A stretch of 64,000 bases of DNA. Source: Norana najaformis. Its lineage: Eukaryota; Annelida; Clitellata; Crassiclitellata; Hormogastridae. The position numbers and the translations under genes are program-made. The stretch covers positions 3,098,745 through 3,162,744 of the forward strand of contig OZ029915.1 of assembly GCA_964023275.1 (NCBI GenBank), given 5' to 3'. Of the stretch, positions 41,941-53,195 are shown one piece after another. The notes below the pieces were generated by a model. It was not told where the DNA came from. It saw only the letters and a list, made by a program, of their open reading frames with translations, and ran no database searches. Numbering within the stretch: position 1 is the first letter of the stretch; the number at the start of each line of letters is the position of its first letter.

Positions 41941-42170
41941 ACTACTCAGTCCACGAACTTTGAATACGTTGTCATCTGTCATTTCGAGATGGAAACCTGT
42001 TGGTTGGGCTCAGCGGGTGTGCGCGAGTCTGTACTGATGACACTTTAATTATCTAAACACTGCTCGCTACATGACGAAATTATTTCTTAATGGTATTTGA
42101 CACCATTTAGACTAGCGCAAGTATAGCGCATTTGTGAGTTATTTAAAAGGCGCTATATTAAGTAACTTAA
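41941..42170 (+). repeat. Family I retroelement 3' end
   Basis: CCACGAACTTTGAATACGTT, GAAACCTGTTGGTTGGGCTC and GAAATTATTTCTTAATGGTA match 29925-30150 inverted. It ends AAGGCGCTATATTAAGTAAC then TTAATACATACATAC, running straight into (CATA)n. Confidence 0.7.
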
Positions 42171-42548
42171 TACATACATACATACATAGAATACATAAAT
42201 ACATACATGCATACATACACACAATACATACAATGCATACATACATACAAACATGCATGTATACATACAGACAGACATACATACATACATACATACATGC
42301 ATACATACAATACATACAATACATATATACATACATACATTCATGCATACATACAATACATACAATACATATATACATACATACATGTATACATACATGC
42401 ATACATACATGTATACATACATACAGACATACATACACATATACATACATACATACATACATATATACATACATACATTCATGCATACATAAATACATAC
42501 ATACAATACATATATACAATACATACATACATGCATACATACATACAT
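42171..42548. repeat. (CATA)n microsatellite on family I tail
   Basis: CATACATACATGCATACATA with CATACAATACATA variants, about 380 bases. It connects the family I 3' end on the left with a GAA-tailed LINE end on the right. Confidence 0.97.
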
Positions 42549-42690
42549 TCTTCTTCTTTTAGTGCTCTGCCGTCAGGCAGGTCCACATGTCCAATGACGC
42601 CACTCTTCTCTGTTGTTTGCTCTTCTCTTTAGCCCTTCATATCCATCTTCTAGCATCATCCAGTCCAGTATCATCTGTCGTGGTACATAC
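42549..42690 (-). repeat. 3' end of GAA-tailed LINE
   Basis: CTTCTTCTTTTAGTGCTCTG, CCGTCAGGCAGGTCCACATG and TCCAATGACGCCACTCTTCT equal, apart from a few changes, the complement of 59930-59999. The GAA tail is only about 10 bases here. Confidence 0.85.
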
Positions 42691-42869
42691 ATACATACAT
42701 ACATAAATACACCAGAGACTCCTTATGACACGTTTTATTATAACACGCATTTAGATATAACGCAGTCAAGGATAAGAATCACAAAATTAGCTGAACTATA
42801 TTGAACTATATTTATTGCATTTATTGCTGTCAGTAAAATTCGAATTTTACCCGAAAGACTATTTCTTCA
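42691..42869. other. Short CATA run, otherwise unique
   Basis: CATACATACATACATAAATA at 42686-42705; no other feature. Confidence 0.4.
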
Positions 42870-42965
42870 GAGTCGTCATGTAGAGTCCGCTCGGCTGGCG
42901 TGAACCTTAAATCGTCGGATTGCAAAACCAATGCACTACCCGATAGACCACAGTGCCCCCCACCT
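42870..42965 (-). repeat. tRNA-like SINE head
   Basis: Minus strand GGGGGGCACTGTGGTCTATC with A-box-like TGGTCTATCGGG, and at the right spacing AAGGTTCACGCCAGCC resembling a B box. Arms do not pair across the ends. A tRNA-derived SINE head or pseudo-tRNA. Confidence 0.5.
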
Positions 42966-43159
42966 TGTCTATAAGAGCTTTTAATAAACTAACACACTAG
43001 TAATCTCTTAAAAGTCGATAGGTTTTTCCATTGTTTCATCGTCCAGTTCAATATTTTAGGCTTGCCAAATTTTAGCACCTAATTTTAGCCTCATATTTTT
43101 AGCACCTAATTTTAGTCTCATATTTTCTTATATAACAACGTATATTGATGCGAAATGGG
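42966..43159. other. Unique; tandem phrase
   Basis: TTTTAGCACCTAATTTTAG then CTCATATTTTT is repeated in tandem at 43071-43125. Confidence 0.5.
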
Positions 43160-43600
43160 ATAATTCCCGCTTTCTTTAGCCGGGTGGTACTAGTAAAAAG
43201 CCTGTATAAAGGAGGAGGAGGAGGACGCTAATCATCTTCGTTATGACACACAATCTTTATTTTGAAAAACTATCTAATTATGTCAGGTATAAATATAGCA
43301 CAGATTAGACACCTTTAAAAGGCTTGCTATCGATGTTATATATAATTATATAACCTGTATCGTATTGTTATCTTTATTAAGTCTTCTGCTATTACTCGTG
43401 AACTGGGCCACTGCCGTACTCAGCTGGTGCCAGTCCCAAGTCTGAGTAAGGAGGAGGGCGATGTCAACGGCCTTTGATGCCATGGGATGTCGTTAAACCT
43501 TGGAACTACTATTGCTCGTGTGGTGCCAGTATACAAAGCCTGGGTAGAGAAGGATGACGCTAATCGCTTTCGTTATGGCACAGCGTCGTTAAACAGAAAC
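43160..43600 (-). repeat. Family H copies, three in a row
   Basis: GATAATTCCCGCTTTCTTTA with AAGGAGGAGGAGG and GTTATGACACACAATC (43157-43255); module 2 AGACACCTTTAAAAGGCTTG (43308); module 1 GCCACTGCCGTACTCAGCTG with GGAGGAGGGCGATGTCAACG and GGGATGTCGTTAAACC (43410-43498); and a further copy with GTGGTGCCAGTATACAAAG and GCGTCGTTAAACAG (43515-43595). Confidence 0.75.
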
Positions 43601-43968
43601 TACGCTCACGGACGCACGCACACAAACACACACGCACACACATACACACACAGGGTAAAGTTTCAATGGCTGTCTATGACGCACGTAAATGACCCCGGAA
43701 GCACAGTTTAAGCACCGACTGCAGCTAACGAATTCAGGACTTGGTTTGCCTACAAGAACGTACTTAGGGGAGCCCTAGGGTATCATTATTTGGGTCACAG
43801 AAGCGTCGAGGGATGACTTTCGCCATATCATCTTTACCTGATACATTTGGTATATAAGCAGAAACAGACACCAGCCCCGAAGATGCTGGATTACAAGAGC
43901 CAGCCAAGACTGCCAGGTCACTTTTGACAGATCTTCCTCCGGACGCATACCAAGAACTCGGGCGACGT
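43601..43968. other. (CA)n patch and unique DNA
   Basis: CACACAAACACACACGCACA at 43615-43655. The rest is unique; the ORF at 43764-44288 is mostly microsatellite translation. Confidence 0.4.
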
Positions 43969-44560
43969 GTATGTATGCATGCCTGCGTGTGTAAATTATG
44001 TATGTATGTATGTATGTATGTATGCATGTATATATGTATGTATGCATGTATGTATGCGTGTATGTATGTACGTATAAATGTATGTATATATATAAATATG
44101 TATGTATGTATGTATATATATATGTGTGTATGTATATGTATATATGTATCTATGTACGTATAAATGTATGTATGTATGTATTTATGTATGTACGTATAAA
44201 TGTATGTATGTATGTATGTAAGTATGCATGCATGCATGTACAAAGGTAAACATGGCACATATATGCTTACAATTAAGAAAAGATGCATGCGAGTATGTAT
44301 ACATGTAGGTATGTCTATAAATATATATATATATATGAATGTATGTCCGTGTATGTTGTGTGTAAGTATGTATGCATGAATGAGTGAATGAATGAATGCA
44401 TTTATGTAAGGATGTATCCATGTATGTATGTGTGTATATATTTATGTATGTGATTTTAATTGTTTAGATGTATGCATGCATGCATGTATGTATGTAGTAC
44501 GGGTGTATGAATGTAGGCATGCATGCATGTTTGTATGTATCTTAGTATGCATGTGTCCAT
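43969..44560. repeat. (TATG)n microsatellite
   Basis: About 590 bases of (TATG)n with CGTATAAATGTATGTATGTA recurring (44071, 44156, 44191), so a higher-order unit is present. GAATGAGTGAATGAATGAAT lies at 44378. Confidence 0.95.
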
Positions 44561-44639
44561 CTTCATTTATTAATCCCAAAAACTGATAATTACAAGTTTT
44601 ACGTGAAGTAAGGTTATGCCTGATAGACCAAGAAGAAAC

Positions 44640-44780
44640 AGCTGGAATTAATTCCTCCTAGGGGAAGGGGTCAGCCACACGGATCCTTCTTTTCCATTTC
44701 TTTCTATCTCCATTATCTTTCGTCTTCTGTCTGATGAGCTTTAGGTCTTGCTGAATCGTATCTCCCGCTTAATTAAGATC
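44640..44780 (-). repeat. LINE 3' terminal fragment
   Basis: GGAATTAATTCCTCCTAGGG, GTCAGCCACACGGATCCTTC and GATGAGCTTTAGGTCTTGCT duplicate 45137-45265 (the RT C-terminus and 3' UTR). Confidence 0.8.
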
Positions 44781-44954
44781 GCCTGTTAACAAACATAACA
44801 GATGGCTAAAGAGAAGTTTAGTGAATATTTAATATATCTTAATCAAAGGAAATAGTTTAAATAAAAATATGTGGATCAACGAATGAAAGTTAACCACTAA
44901 AATTTACTATTTATAAATTACAGTCGTTTTCATAATTAGAAAACTAGTAGTAGT

Positions 44955-45062
44955 TTCTCAGTTTAACGACAGCTTATAGCATCAAAGGCCGTTGCTGTCG
45001 CCCTCCTCCTTTATCTAGACTTGGGACTGGCACTACCCCAAACAAGGCAGTGGCGGAGTTAA
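44955..45062 (+). repeat. Family H repeat, module 1
   Basis: CAGTTTAACGACAGCTTATA, CATCAAAGGCCGTTGCTGTC, GGGACTGGCACTACCCC and GGCAGTGGCGGAGTT. Confidence 0.8.
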
Positions 45063-45134
45063 TTAGAAAACTGCGTGGGTGCTTTCTTTAAATAAACGCA
45101 AAATCGGGATAAAAGAGGTATGGGTGTTCTTCCT

Positions 45135-45700
45135 TCTGGCTGTAATTAATCCCTCCTAGGGGAGGAGTCAGTCACACAGATCCTTCTTTTCCATTTGTTT
45201 CTATCTCCAGTATCTTCTTTCTTCAGTCTGAGGAGCTTTAGGTCTTCTTGAATCATGTCTCGCCATCTCTTCTTTTACATCTCTTCTCTTTTTATCTCTT
45301 TTATTTATCTATTTTCTTCTGGTATACTCATTGCTTTTCTTGTCTTTCAGTCTTCCCCAGCTGCGGGGTCCTTAAACCTCTGCCCTCATAATTCTTTTAA
45401 TGCAGCTTCCTCCTCTCTCCTCATCATATGACTATACCATCTCAACCTGGCTTCTCGTACTTTGTCATATATGCATGCTACTCCCAATATCTTTCTGATA
45501 TAATGATTCCTTTTCTTGTATTTTAGTGAGATTCCAAGTATCCATCGCAGCATTCTCATTTTCGTTCTCATTTCTTCTCTTTCGTCAATGTCCAGGCTTC
45601 TGCTCCGTATATCATCACTGGTTTTATCTTTGTTTTGTATATCTTGTTGTTTTGTATACCTTATGGTATGGATATATGAAGCAGTAATTCAATTTAAGCC
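45135..45700 (-). repeat. LINE RT C-terminal region
   Basis: The minus-strand frame includes IKPVMIYGAEAWTLT, then MRTKMRMLRWILGISLKYKK, RNHYIRKILGVACIYDKVRE and ARLRWYSHMMRREEEAALKE. After stops, DMIQEDLKLLR and DRNKWKRRI follow. This is the well-known order after the RT core (YGxExWxL ... RxLRWxLGxxxxDxxRNxxIR ... RxRWxGHxxRR ... WxDxIxxDLK ... DRxxWRxxI). It is missing the 5' part and has stops. The 3' UTR includes CTAGGAGGGATTAATTAC. Confidence 0.92.
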
Positions 45701-45805
45701 GTACAGATTTATGCAGAAGATGTTATATGCGAAACGAATTACTAATACCCCCGTCAACGTCGACGATCTCCGTCAGCACCAGGTAGACACGACGGTGGTC
45801 TCGGT

Positions 45806-46125
45806 CAGACCCTAAGTAAGTAAGTAAGTAAGTCACCATTCTTTTATTAGCATGAGTCAAACGCTCAGACTTTAAAACAACAATGCACACAGCAATATGA
45901 TAAATGACATGAACAATGTAAAATACTGTCTGAATGGCAACTTAATAAAAAAAAATCATGTTTAAATAGTTCAGAATACAGAGCCACAACTATTAGGACA
46001 ATCTAGCAGAATTGATAAATTGATCTACTGAAAAAGTTACAATTTTCTACATTTATACAGTGATCGAACGACAAAGGATCTTTTATGGAGCAATGTGTGA
46101 TATTTCGGCAAATCAAATTTATGCC
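45806..46125. repeat. Satellite spacer, copy 1
   Basis: AAGTAAGTAAGTAAGTAAGT then CACCATTCTTTTATTAGCAT and about 290 AT-rich bases ending GCCCCTCTCCCACAAGG. Copy 2 is at 48118-48440. The AAGT run looks like the complement of a (CTTA)n retroelement tail, so it may be an old minus-strand insertion into the satellite. Confidence 0.85.
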
Positions 46126-48117
46126 CCTCTCCCACAAGGTGACTCAGGGCAGCCGCTTTCCGACAAGCCGGAACCCTCCGTCAGAGTCGACGGTCTCCGA
46201 CAACACCAGGTAGTCACGTCGACGGTCTCCGTCAGCCCCTAGGTGACTCAGGCCAGCCCCTCTGCGCCAAGCCTGTACCCCCTCAACGTCGACGGTCTAC
46301 GTCAGCCTCTAGGTGGCTCAGTCCAGCAATTTTGTGCCAAGCCGGTACCCTCCGACAGAGTCGACGGTCTCCGTCAGCACCAGGTAGTCACGGCGACGGT
46401 CTCCGTAAGCCTCTAGGTGACTCACGCCAGCCCCTTTTGCTAAGCCGGTAGCCATCGTCAGAGTCGACGGTCTCCGTCATCACAAGGTAGTCACGTCGAC
46501 GGTCTCGATCAGCCTCTAGATGACTCAGTTAAGCCCCTTTGCGCCAAGGCGGTAGAATCCGTCAGCGTCGACGGTCTACGTCAGCAGCAGGTAGACATGT
46601 CGATTGTATCCGTCAGCCCCTAGATGGCTCAGGCCAGCCCCTCTACGCAAATCCGGTACCCCCAGTCAACGTCGACGGTCTCCGTCAGCACCAGGTATAC
46701 ACGTCGATGGTATCCGTCAGCCAATAGTTACTTCAGGCAAGCCCCTCTGCGCCAAGCCGGTACCCTCAGTCATAGTCGAAGGTATCCGTTGGCACCAGGT
46801 GGACACGTGGACGGTCGACGTCAGTCTCTAAGTCACTCAGGCCAGCCCCTTTGCGCCAAGCCGGTACCCTCCCTCACCGTCGACAGTCCCCCTCAGAAGC
46901 AGGTAGTGACGTCGAAGGTCTCCGTCACCCCTGGTGGGTTCAGGCCATTCCTTTTGCGCCAAGACGGTACCCACCGTTAACGTCGACGGTCTCCGGCAGC
47001 ACCAGGTAGTCACGTCGACGGTATTCGTCTGCCCCTAAGTCACTCATGCCAGCTCCTCTGCGCCAAGCCGGCACACTCCGTCACCGTCGATAGTACACCT
47101 CAGCACCAGGTAGTGACGTCGAAGGTCTCCGTCACCCATGGGTGGCTGAGGCCAATCCCTTTGCGCAAACCCGGTACCCACCGACGGCGTCGACAGTCTC
47201 CGTCAGCACCGGGTAGTCACGTCCACGTTCTCCGTCAGCCCTGAGTGACTCAGGCCACGCCCTTCGCGCCAAGCTGGTACACTCCGTCAGAGTCGACGGT
47301 CTTCCTCAGCAGCAGGTAGTCACGTCGACGGTATCCGTCAGCCCTTCGGTGACTCAGGCAACCCCTCTGCGCCAATCCGGTACCCTCCGTCAACGTCGAC
47401 GGCCTACGTCAGCAAACGGTCGGCCCCTAGGTGTCTCAGGCCAGCCACTCTGCTCCAAGACGGTGACTTTCGTCAGAGTTGATGGTCTTCGTCAGCCCCT
47501 AGGTATTTGGACCATTACCTCTGTGCCACACCTGTACCCTCCGTCAGAGTCGACGGTCTTTGTCAGCACCAGGTAGTCACGGCGACGGTCTCGGTCAACC
47601 CCTAGGTGGTTCAGGCCATTCCCTCTGCGCCAAACCGGTATCCTCCTTCAGAGTCGACCGTCTCCGTCAGCACCAGGTTGTGAGTTTGACGGTCTCCGCC
47701 TGCCTCTAGGTGACTCAGGCCCGCCACTCTGCGCCAAGCCGGTACAAACCGTCAGCATCGACCGTCTCCGTCAGCAACAGGTAGCCACGCCGACGGTCCC
47801 CGTCAGCCTCTCGGTGAAACATGGCGGCCCCTTTGCGCCAAACCGGTACGAACCGTCAAAGTGCACCGTCCCCGCCAGCGCCAGGTAGTCACGTCGACGG
47901 TCTCAGTCAGCCTCTAGGTGACTCAGACCAGCTCCTCTGCACCAATCCGGTAGCATCTGTCAGAGTCGACGGTCTTCGTCAGCGCCAGGTAGGCACGTCG
48001 ACGGTATCCGTCAGACCCTCGGTGACTCAGGCAACCCCTCTGCGCCAATCCGGTACCTCCAGTCAACGTCGACGGTCTCCGTTAGCACCAGGTAAATACG
48101 TCGACGGTCTCGGTCAG

Positions 48118-48440
48118 ACCCTATGTAAGTAAGTAAGTAAGTAAGTAAGTCACCATTCTTTTATTAGCATGAGTCAAACGCCCAAATTTTACAGCAACAA
48201 TGCACACAGCAATATAATAAACGACATGAACAATATAAAATAAGGCCTGAATTGCAATTTAATGAAAAATTATGTTTAATTAGTTCAGAATACAGAGGCA
48301 CAACTATTAGGACAATTTAGCAGAATTGATATATTGCTCTTCTAAAAAAAGTTACAATTTTCTATGTTTTTACAATGATCGAACGACAAAGGATCTTTTA
48401 TGGAGCAATGTGTGAAATTTCGGCAATTCAAAATTATGCC
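48118..48440. repeat. Satellite spacer, copy 2
   Basis: Aligns end to end with copy 1 with scattered substitutions. GATCGAACGACAAAGGATCT lies at about 46062 and 48378, giving a higher-order period of about 2316 bases (close to 19 satellite units plus spacer). Confidence 0.85.
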
Positions 48441-51245
48441 CCTCTCCCACAAGGTGACTCAGGGCAGCCACTCTGCGCCAAGCCGGAACCCTCCACCAAA
48501 GTCGACGGTCTCCGACAACACCAGGTAGTCACGTCTCCGTCAGCCCCTAGGTGCCTCATGCCAGCCCCTCTTCGCCAAGCCGTTGCCCTCCGTCAGAGTC
48601 GACGGTCTCCGTCAGCAGTAGGTGGACACATCGACGGTCTACGTCAGCCTCTAAGTGACTCAGGCAAGCCCCTTTGCGCCAAGCCCGTACCCTCCGTCAC
48701 CGGTGAAAGTCTCCGTCAGCACCAGGTAGTCACGTCGAAGGTCTCCTCACCCATTGGGTGGATCAGTCCATTGCCTTTGCCCAATACGGTACCTATCGGC
48801 GCAAGGTAGTCATGTCGACGGTCTCGGTCAGCCCCTAGGTGGCTTAGGCCTGTCCCACTGCGCCAAAGCAGAACCCTTCGCAGAGTCGACGGTCTCGGTC
48901 AGCCCCTGGTGGCTCAGGCCAGCCCCCTTGTGCCAAGCCGGTACCTTCCGTCAGAGTCGACGGTCTCCGTCAGCACAAGGTAGTCACCTCGACGGTCTCG
49001 ATCAGCCATTAGTTGGTTCAGGCCATAACCTCTGCGTCAAACCGGTACCGTCGGTCAGAGTCGACGGCCTCCTCAGCAGCAGGTAGTCACGTTAACGGTC
49101 TACGCAAGGCTCTAGGCGACTCAGGCCCGCCCCTCTGCGCCACGCCGATACCTTCCGTCAGCATCGACGGCCTCCGTCAGCACCAGGTAGTCACCTCGAA
49201 GGTCTTCGTTCGGCCCTGGGTGGTTCAGGCCATTCTTTCTGCCCCAAGTGGGTACCCTCCGTCAGCGTCGACAGTCTCCGTCAGCACCAGGTAGTCACGT
49301 CGACGGTCTCCGCCTGCCTCTCGGTGAATCAGGACAGCCCCTTTGCGCCAAACCGGTGCCCTCCCTCAGAGACGACGGTCTTCGACAGCACAAGGTCGTC
49401 CCGTCGACAGTCTCGGTCATCCCCTAGGTGACTCTGACCAGCCATTCTGCGCCAAGCCGGTACCTTCCGTCAACGTCGATGGTCTCCGTCAGCACCAGGT
49501 AGTCACGTCGTCGGTATCCGTCAGCCCCTAGGTAGGTCAGGCCATCCTCTCTGCGCCAAGTCGGTACCCTCCGTCAGAATCGACGGTCTCCGTCAGCGCC
49601 AGGTAGTCACTTCGACGGTCTCCGTCAGCCTCTTGGTGACATAGGCCTACCCCTTTGCGGCAAGCCGGTACCCTCCGTCAGAGTCGACGGTCTCCGTCAG
49701 CGCCAGGTAGTCACTTCGACGGTCTCCATCAGCCTCTTGGTGACATAGGCCCACCCCTTTGCGGCAAGCCGGTACCCTCCGTCATAGTCGACGGTCTCAG
49801 TCAGCACCAGGTAGTCACGTCGTCGGTATCCGTCAGCCCCTAGTTGGCTCAGGCCAGCTTCTCTGCGCCAAACCGGTACCCTTCGTCAAAGTCGATGGTC
49901 TCCGTCAGCACCTGGTAGTCACGTCGACGGTTTCCGTCAGCCACTATGTGGTTCAGTTCAGCCCCTCTGCGCCAAGCCGGTATCCTCCGTCAACGTCGAC
50001 GGTCTCCGTCAGCACCAGGTAGTCACTTCGATGGTCTCCTTCAACCCCTAGGTGGCTCTGTCCAGTCACCCTGCGCCAAGTCGTTGCCCTCCGTCAGCGT
50101 CGACGGTCTCGGTCAGCCCCTAGTTGGCTCAGGCCAGCTTCTCTGCGCCAAACCGGTACCCTTCGTCAAAGTCGATGGTCTCCGTCAGCACCTGGTAGTC
50201 ACGTCGACGGTCTCGGTCAGCCCCTAGGTGACTCAGACCAGCCCCTTTGCGTCAAGCCGGTACCCTCCGTCAAAGTCGATGGTCTCCGTCAGCACCAGGT
50301 AGTCACGTCGTCGGTATCCGTCAGCCCCTAGGTGGCTCAGGATATCCCTCTGCGCCAAGCCGGTACCCTCCGTCAGCGTCGACGGTCTCCGTCACCACCA
50401 CGAAGTCACGTCGACGGTCTTTGTCTGCCTCTCGGTGAATCAGGGCAGCCCCTTTGCGCCAAGCCGGCACCCTCCCTCAGAGACGACGGTCTTCGACAGC
50501 ACAAGGTCGTCCCGTCGACGGTCTCGGTCATCCCCTAGGTGACTCTGTCCAGCCACTCTGCGCCAAGCCGGTACCCTCCGTCAACGTCGATGGTCTCCGT
50601 CAGCACCAGGTAGTCATGTCGTCGGTATCCGTCAGCCCCTAGGTACCTCAGGCCATCCCTCTGCGCCAAGTCGGTACCTTCCGTCAGAATCGACGGTCTC
50701 CGTCAGCGCCAGGTAGTCACGTCGTCGGTATCCGTCAGCACCAGGTAGTCACATCGTCGGTCTCCGTCAGCCCCTAGGTGGCTCAGGATATCCCCTCTGC
50801 GCCAAGCCGGTACCCTCCGTCAGCGTCGATGGTCTCCGTCAGCACCACGTAGTCACGTCGTCGGCATCCGTCAGCCCCTAGGTACCTCAGGCCATCCCCT
50901 CTGCGCCAAGTCGGTACCCTCCGTCAGAGTCGACGGTCTCCGTCAGCGCCAGGTAGTCACGTCGTCGGTATCCGTCAGCCCCTAGGTGGCTCAGGTCAGC
51001 TTCTCTGCGCCATGCCGGTATCCTCCGTCAACGTCAACGGTCTCCGTCAGCACCAGGTAGTCACTTCGACGGTCTCCTTCAACCCCTAGGTGGCTCTTCC
51101 CAGTCACTCTGCGCCAAGTCGTTGCCCTCCGTCAGCGTCGACGGTCTCCGTCAGGATCAGGTAGTCACGTCGACGGTCTCCCTAATTTGGCCCCCTAAGT
51201 GGCGCAGCGCAGTCCCTCTGCGCTAAGCAGGTGCCCTCTGTCAGC

Positions 51246-51431
51246 GTGAACGTCTGAGTCGCAAAAGTGGAGGCATGCCGCTACAGTATACATGCCTTGA
51301 AAGACGGAGTATTAAGTACAGCTGGAACTCCAAATTTTTCATTGTATGTTGCTGAGGCATTTCCTGGCTATGGTCACATCTCGGGTTCGCTGCCACCATC
51401 AACCTCAGCATGAGAACTGATGTAAGTGAAC
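51246..51431 (-). repeat. Probable LINE RT remnant
   Basis: Directly downstream, in element orientation, of the RT core fragment at 51432-51641. The open frame has no motif I can place. The satellite ends at its left edge. Confidence 0.35.
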
Positions 51432-51641
51432 TCACGTCGCAGCTCCACGATACACTGAGTCACAGGCTGTCTTCAGATCTGCATAGGTGATCAAGAGATT
51501 TGCTGTAATTCTCATCTGGATTGAGTCAAACTGTTTTTGCCTATTCAGGGTGAACATGCAGTCAACTGTCATTCTCCCAGAAATGAAGCCGCTCTGCCTG
51601 CTACGTCTCAACTGAATGTAACTGAAATTGTAATCTGACAT
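51432..51641 (-). repeat. LINE reverse transcriptase core fragment
   Basis: Minus-strand peptide RRSRQSGFISGRMTVDCMFT then LNRQKQFDSIQMRI and ITYADLKTACDSVYRGA. QxGFxxGRSTVDxIFTL and xxYxDLKxAFDSVxR are conserved blocks in the first part of non-LTR RT domains. The D of YxDLKxAFD is the first catalytic aspartate block. A short fragment, joined to a family C 3' end at 51615. Confidence 0.82.
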
Positions 51642-52170
51642 TTATGAAGCGCCACTTCAAGAATAAACTCATCAGAGGCGCTCCCGACCTGAACCAGTGA
51701 TACCACTGTCAAATAATACAGACTTCAGGCGCTTTCGAAGCTGGACAAAATGAGGAGCTTGAGCCGCAGCTCTCGGGAAAGTTGATTCCAGCTGGTAGGT
51801 CCATCATAGGCAAAGCTTTTTGACTGAGCTGTAACAGTGCGCATACGAGACATGAGGCAGGTGACTCGTAGCGCTCGGTAGAATAGACGTGTAAGGCCTT
51901 GGCAGCAGAGAAATGCCGCGATAGTTCTTGCATTCTCAGTTTGTAACCCCGGATATGGAGTCTTTTCGCTTTGCGGATTAATTAGGAACAAACTCTCGTA
52001 CATAGAGTGACCTCGTAAAAATCCGACAAAGTTCAGGGTCCTGCATCTTATTGATTGAAATTGATGACTGAAATTTTTATTGACATTGGAGCACCAACAT
52101 ACAAGAAAGTATAACATTAAATACGGATAAGCCATAGCATATGCACATTGCTGGTGCAGGTCCATGGGTC
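51615..52170 (-). repeat. LINE 3' end, RT C-terminus (family C)
   Basis: The minus-strand frame runs 146 codons and includes TVTAQSKSFAYDGPTSWNQL then SRELRLKLLILSSF. RTxTAQSRSFAxVGPxxWNxLxxELRxxLLxLS is the canonical C-terminus. The 3' UTR has GAGCGCCTCTGATGAGTTTA, AAGTGGCGCTTCATAAATGT and tail CAGATTACAATTTCAGTTAC. The best pair is 57737-58160. Confidence 0.9.
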
Positions 52171-53195
52171 AACTGAAAAGGGTCAGATCACTTAAAACTC
52201 AGCTGGACCATTTACCACGTTAACGTTTGGCGATTATACAAACTTGAACACTTTGACATATGGCAACTGTTTAAAGATTAAATTGATATGACAGATTACA
52301 GATTACACAGTAAACATAACATAATTATAAATCAAATAACTATTTTCAACACAATCCCAATACAGTATGAAGAATGCTACGCATGAAACCCTTCACTCTG
52401 CTCTGCATTTGGATTTATAGTGATAACCTGAAAATGACTTGCTATCAGCAGTTGCAGAGTCGAGCAAGGTGTCACTTAAAGCAAACATAGAAGCCAAGAT
52501 CTCATAGCGATCTCGCGTACCTTAGAAAGACAATTTCTACCGTTTAAATGCATAATACTGAAAGGGCTCATATGGCGACATTGAAATATGTAACTCATAT
52601 TCATCAAGGGTTTTATATAATCTAGTATCTGTCTAGTAATCTAGTAGTAGTATCTACAGTAGTTCTCATCAGGAACCAAATCATTGTTTTTAGAAGCATA
52701 TGTTGATCATTACTTTCAAGCGAATTAGATTTTAACGGATCCAAATGCATGCACAAATTAGAATGAAGATTTTGCATCCCAAGTGAAACATCATCAGTAA
52801 TATGACTGAACGGGAAAGCAGTGCATTCCAGAAATAACAACAAACTATTAACAGTATTTAACCATGGATTAGAAGCTATACAACGAATATGTGCCGACTT
52901 ATTACACAAATAATTCGATAATACTAACATTTATAGTGACTGTAACAAACAGAACATGGATTTGTTAACATATGCCTTAGAATCAATTCTGTCTAAGCGA
53001 TAGATAGAAATCAAATGCATGTGACCATTGATATTAAACTAAAAATTACAGCCAGGAAAATGCAAAAAAAGTTAATGTATAGATGTTTGCGAAACACATC
53101 CAGGGCACCAGTGAATATCATACTTCGGTGTAGTGCCGCCCTTCATGTCTGCAAATTAAATGCGCAGATCGTCAGGATATGACTGTATGACACGT
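52171..53195. other. Unique AT-rich DNA, nothing recognised
   Basis: No repeat seen elsewhere in the window. A 102-codon minus ORF (52622-52930) has no recognised motif. It may be host intergenic or intronic sequence, or the 3' side of the ORF at 53196-53561. Confidence 0.4.

Larger units (their letters stand above)
45745..51245. repeat. 104-bp GC-rich satellite array
   Basis: About 46 copies of a 104-base unit. The consensus parts are GTCGACGGTCTCCGTCAGCA, CCAGGTAGTCAC, GTCGACGGTCTCCGTCAGCC, CCTAGGTGACTCAGGCC, AGCCCCTCTGCGCCAAGCC and GGTACCCTCCGTCA. Two successive CAAGCCGGTA boxes (49661 and 49765) fix the period at 104. The unit has an internal duplication (the GTCGACGGTCTCCGTCAGC box occurs twice). 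Since 104 is not a multiple of 3 and stops recur, the many ORFs on it are artefacts. Two homologous AT-rich spacers interrupt it. Confidence 0.97.

Noticed and set aside
42870-42965. Functional tRNA gene on the minus strand
   Set aside because: A- and B-box-like motifs are present but the acceptor and other arms do not pair. The same holds for 22395-22517, 34438-34510 and 38008-38080.
45745-51245. CRISPR-like array of regularly spaced repeats
   Set aside because: The whole 104-bp unit repeats, including the supposed spacers. There are no unique spacers or cas genes, and the context is eukaryotic.
45745-51245. Repeated protein (DGLRQHQVVTS-type repeats) encoded by the satellite
   Set aside because: 104 is not divisible by 3, so the frame rotates each unit and stops recur. 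All ORFs are short and spread over frames.
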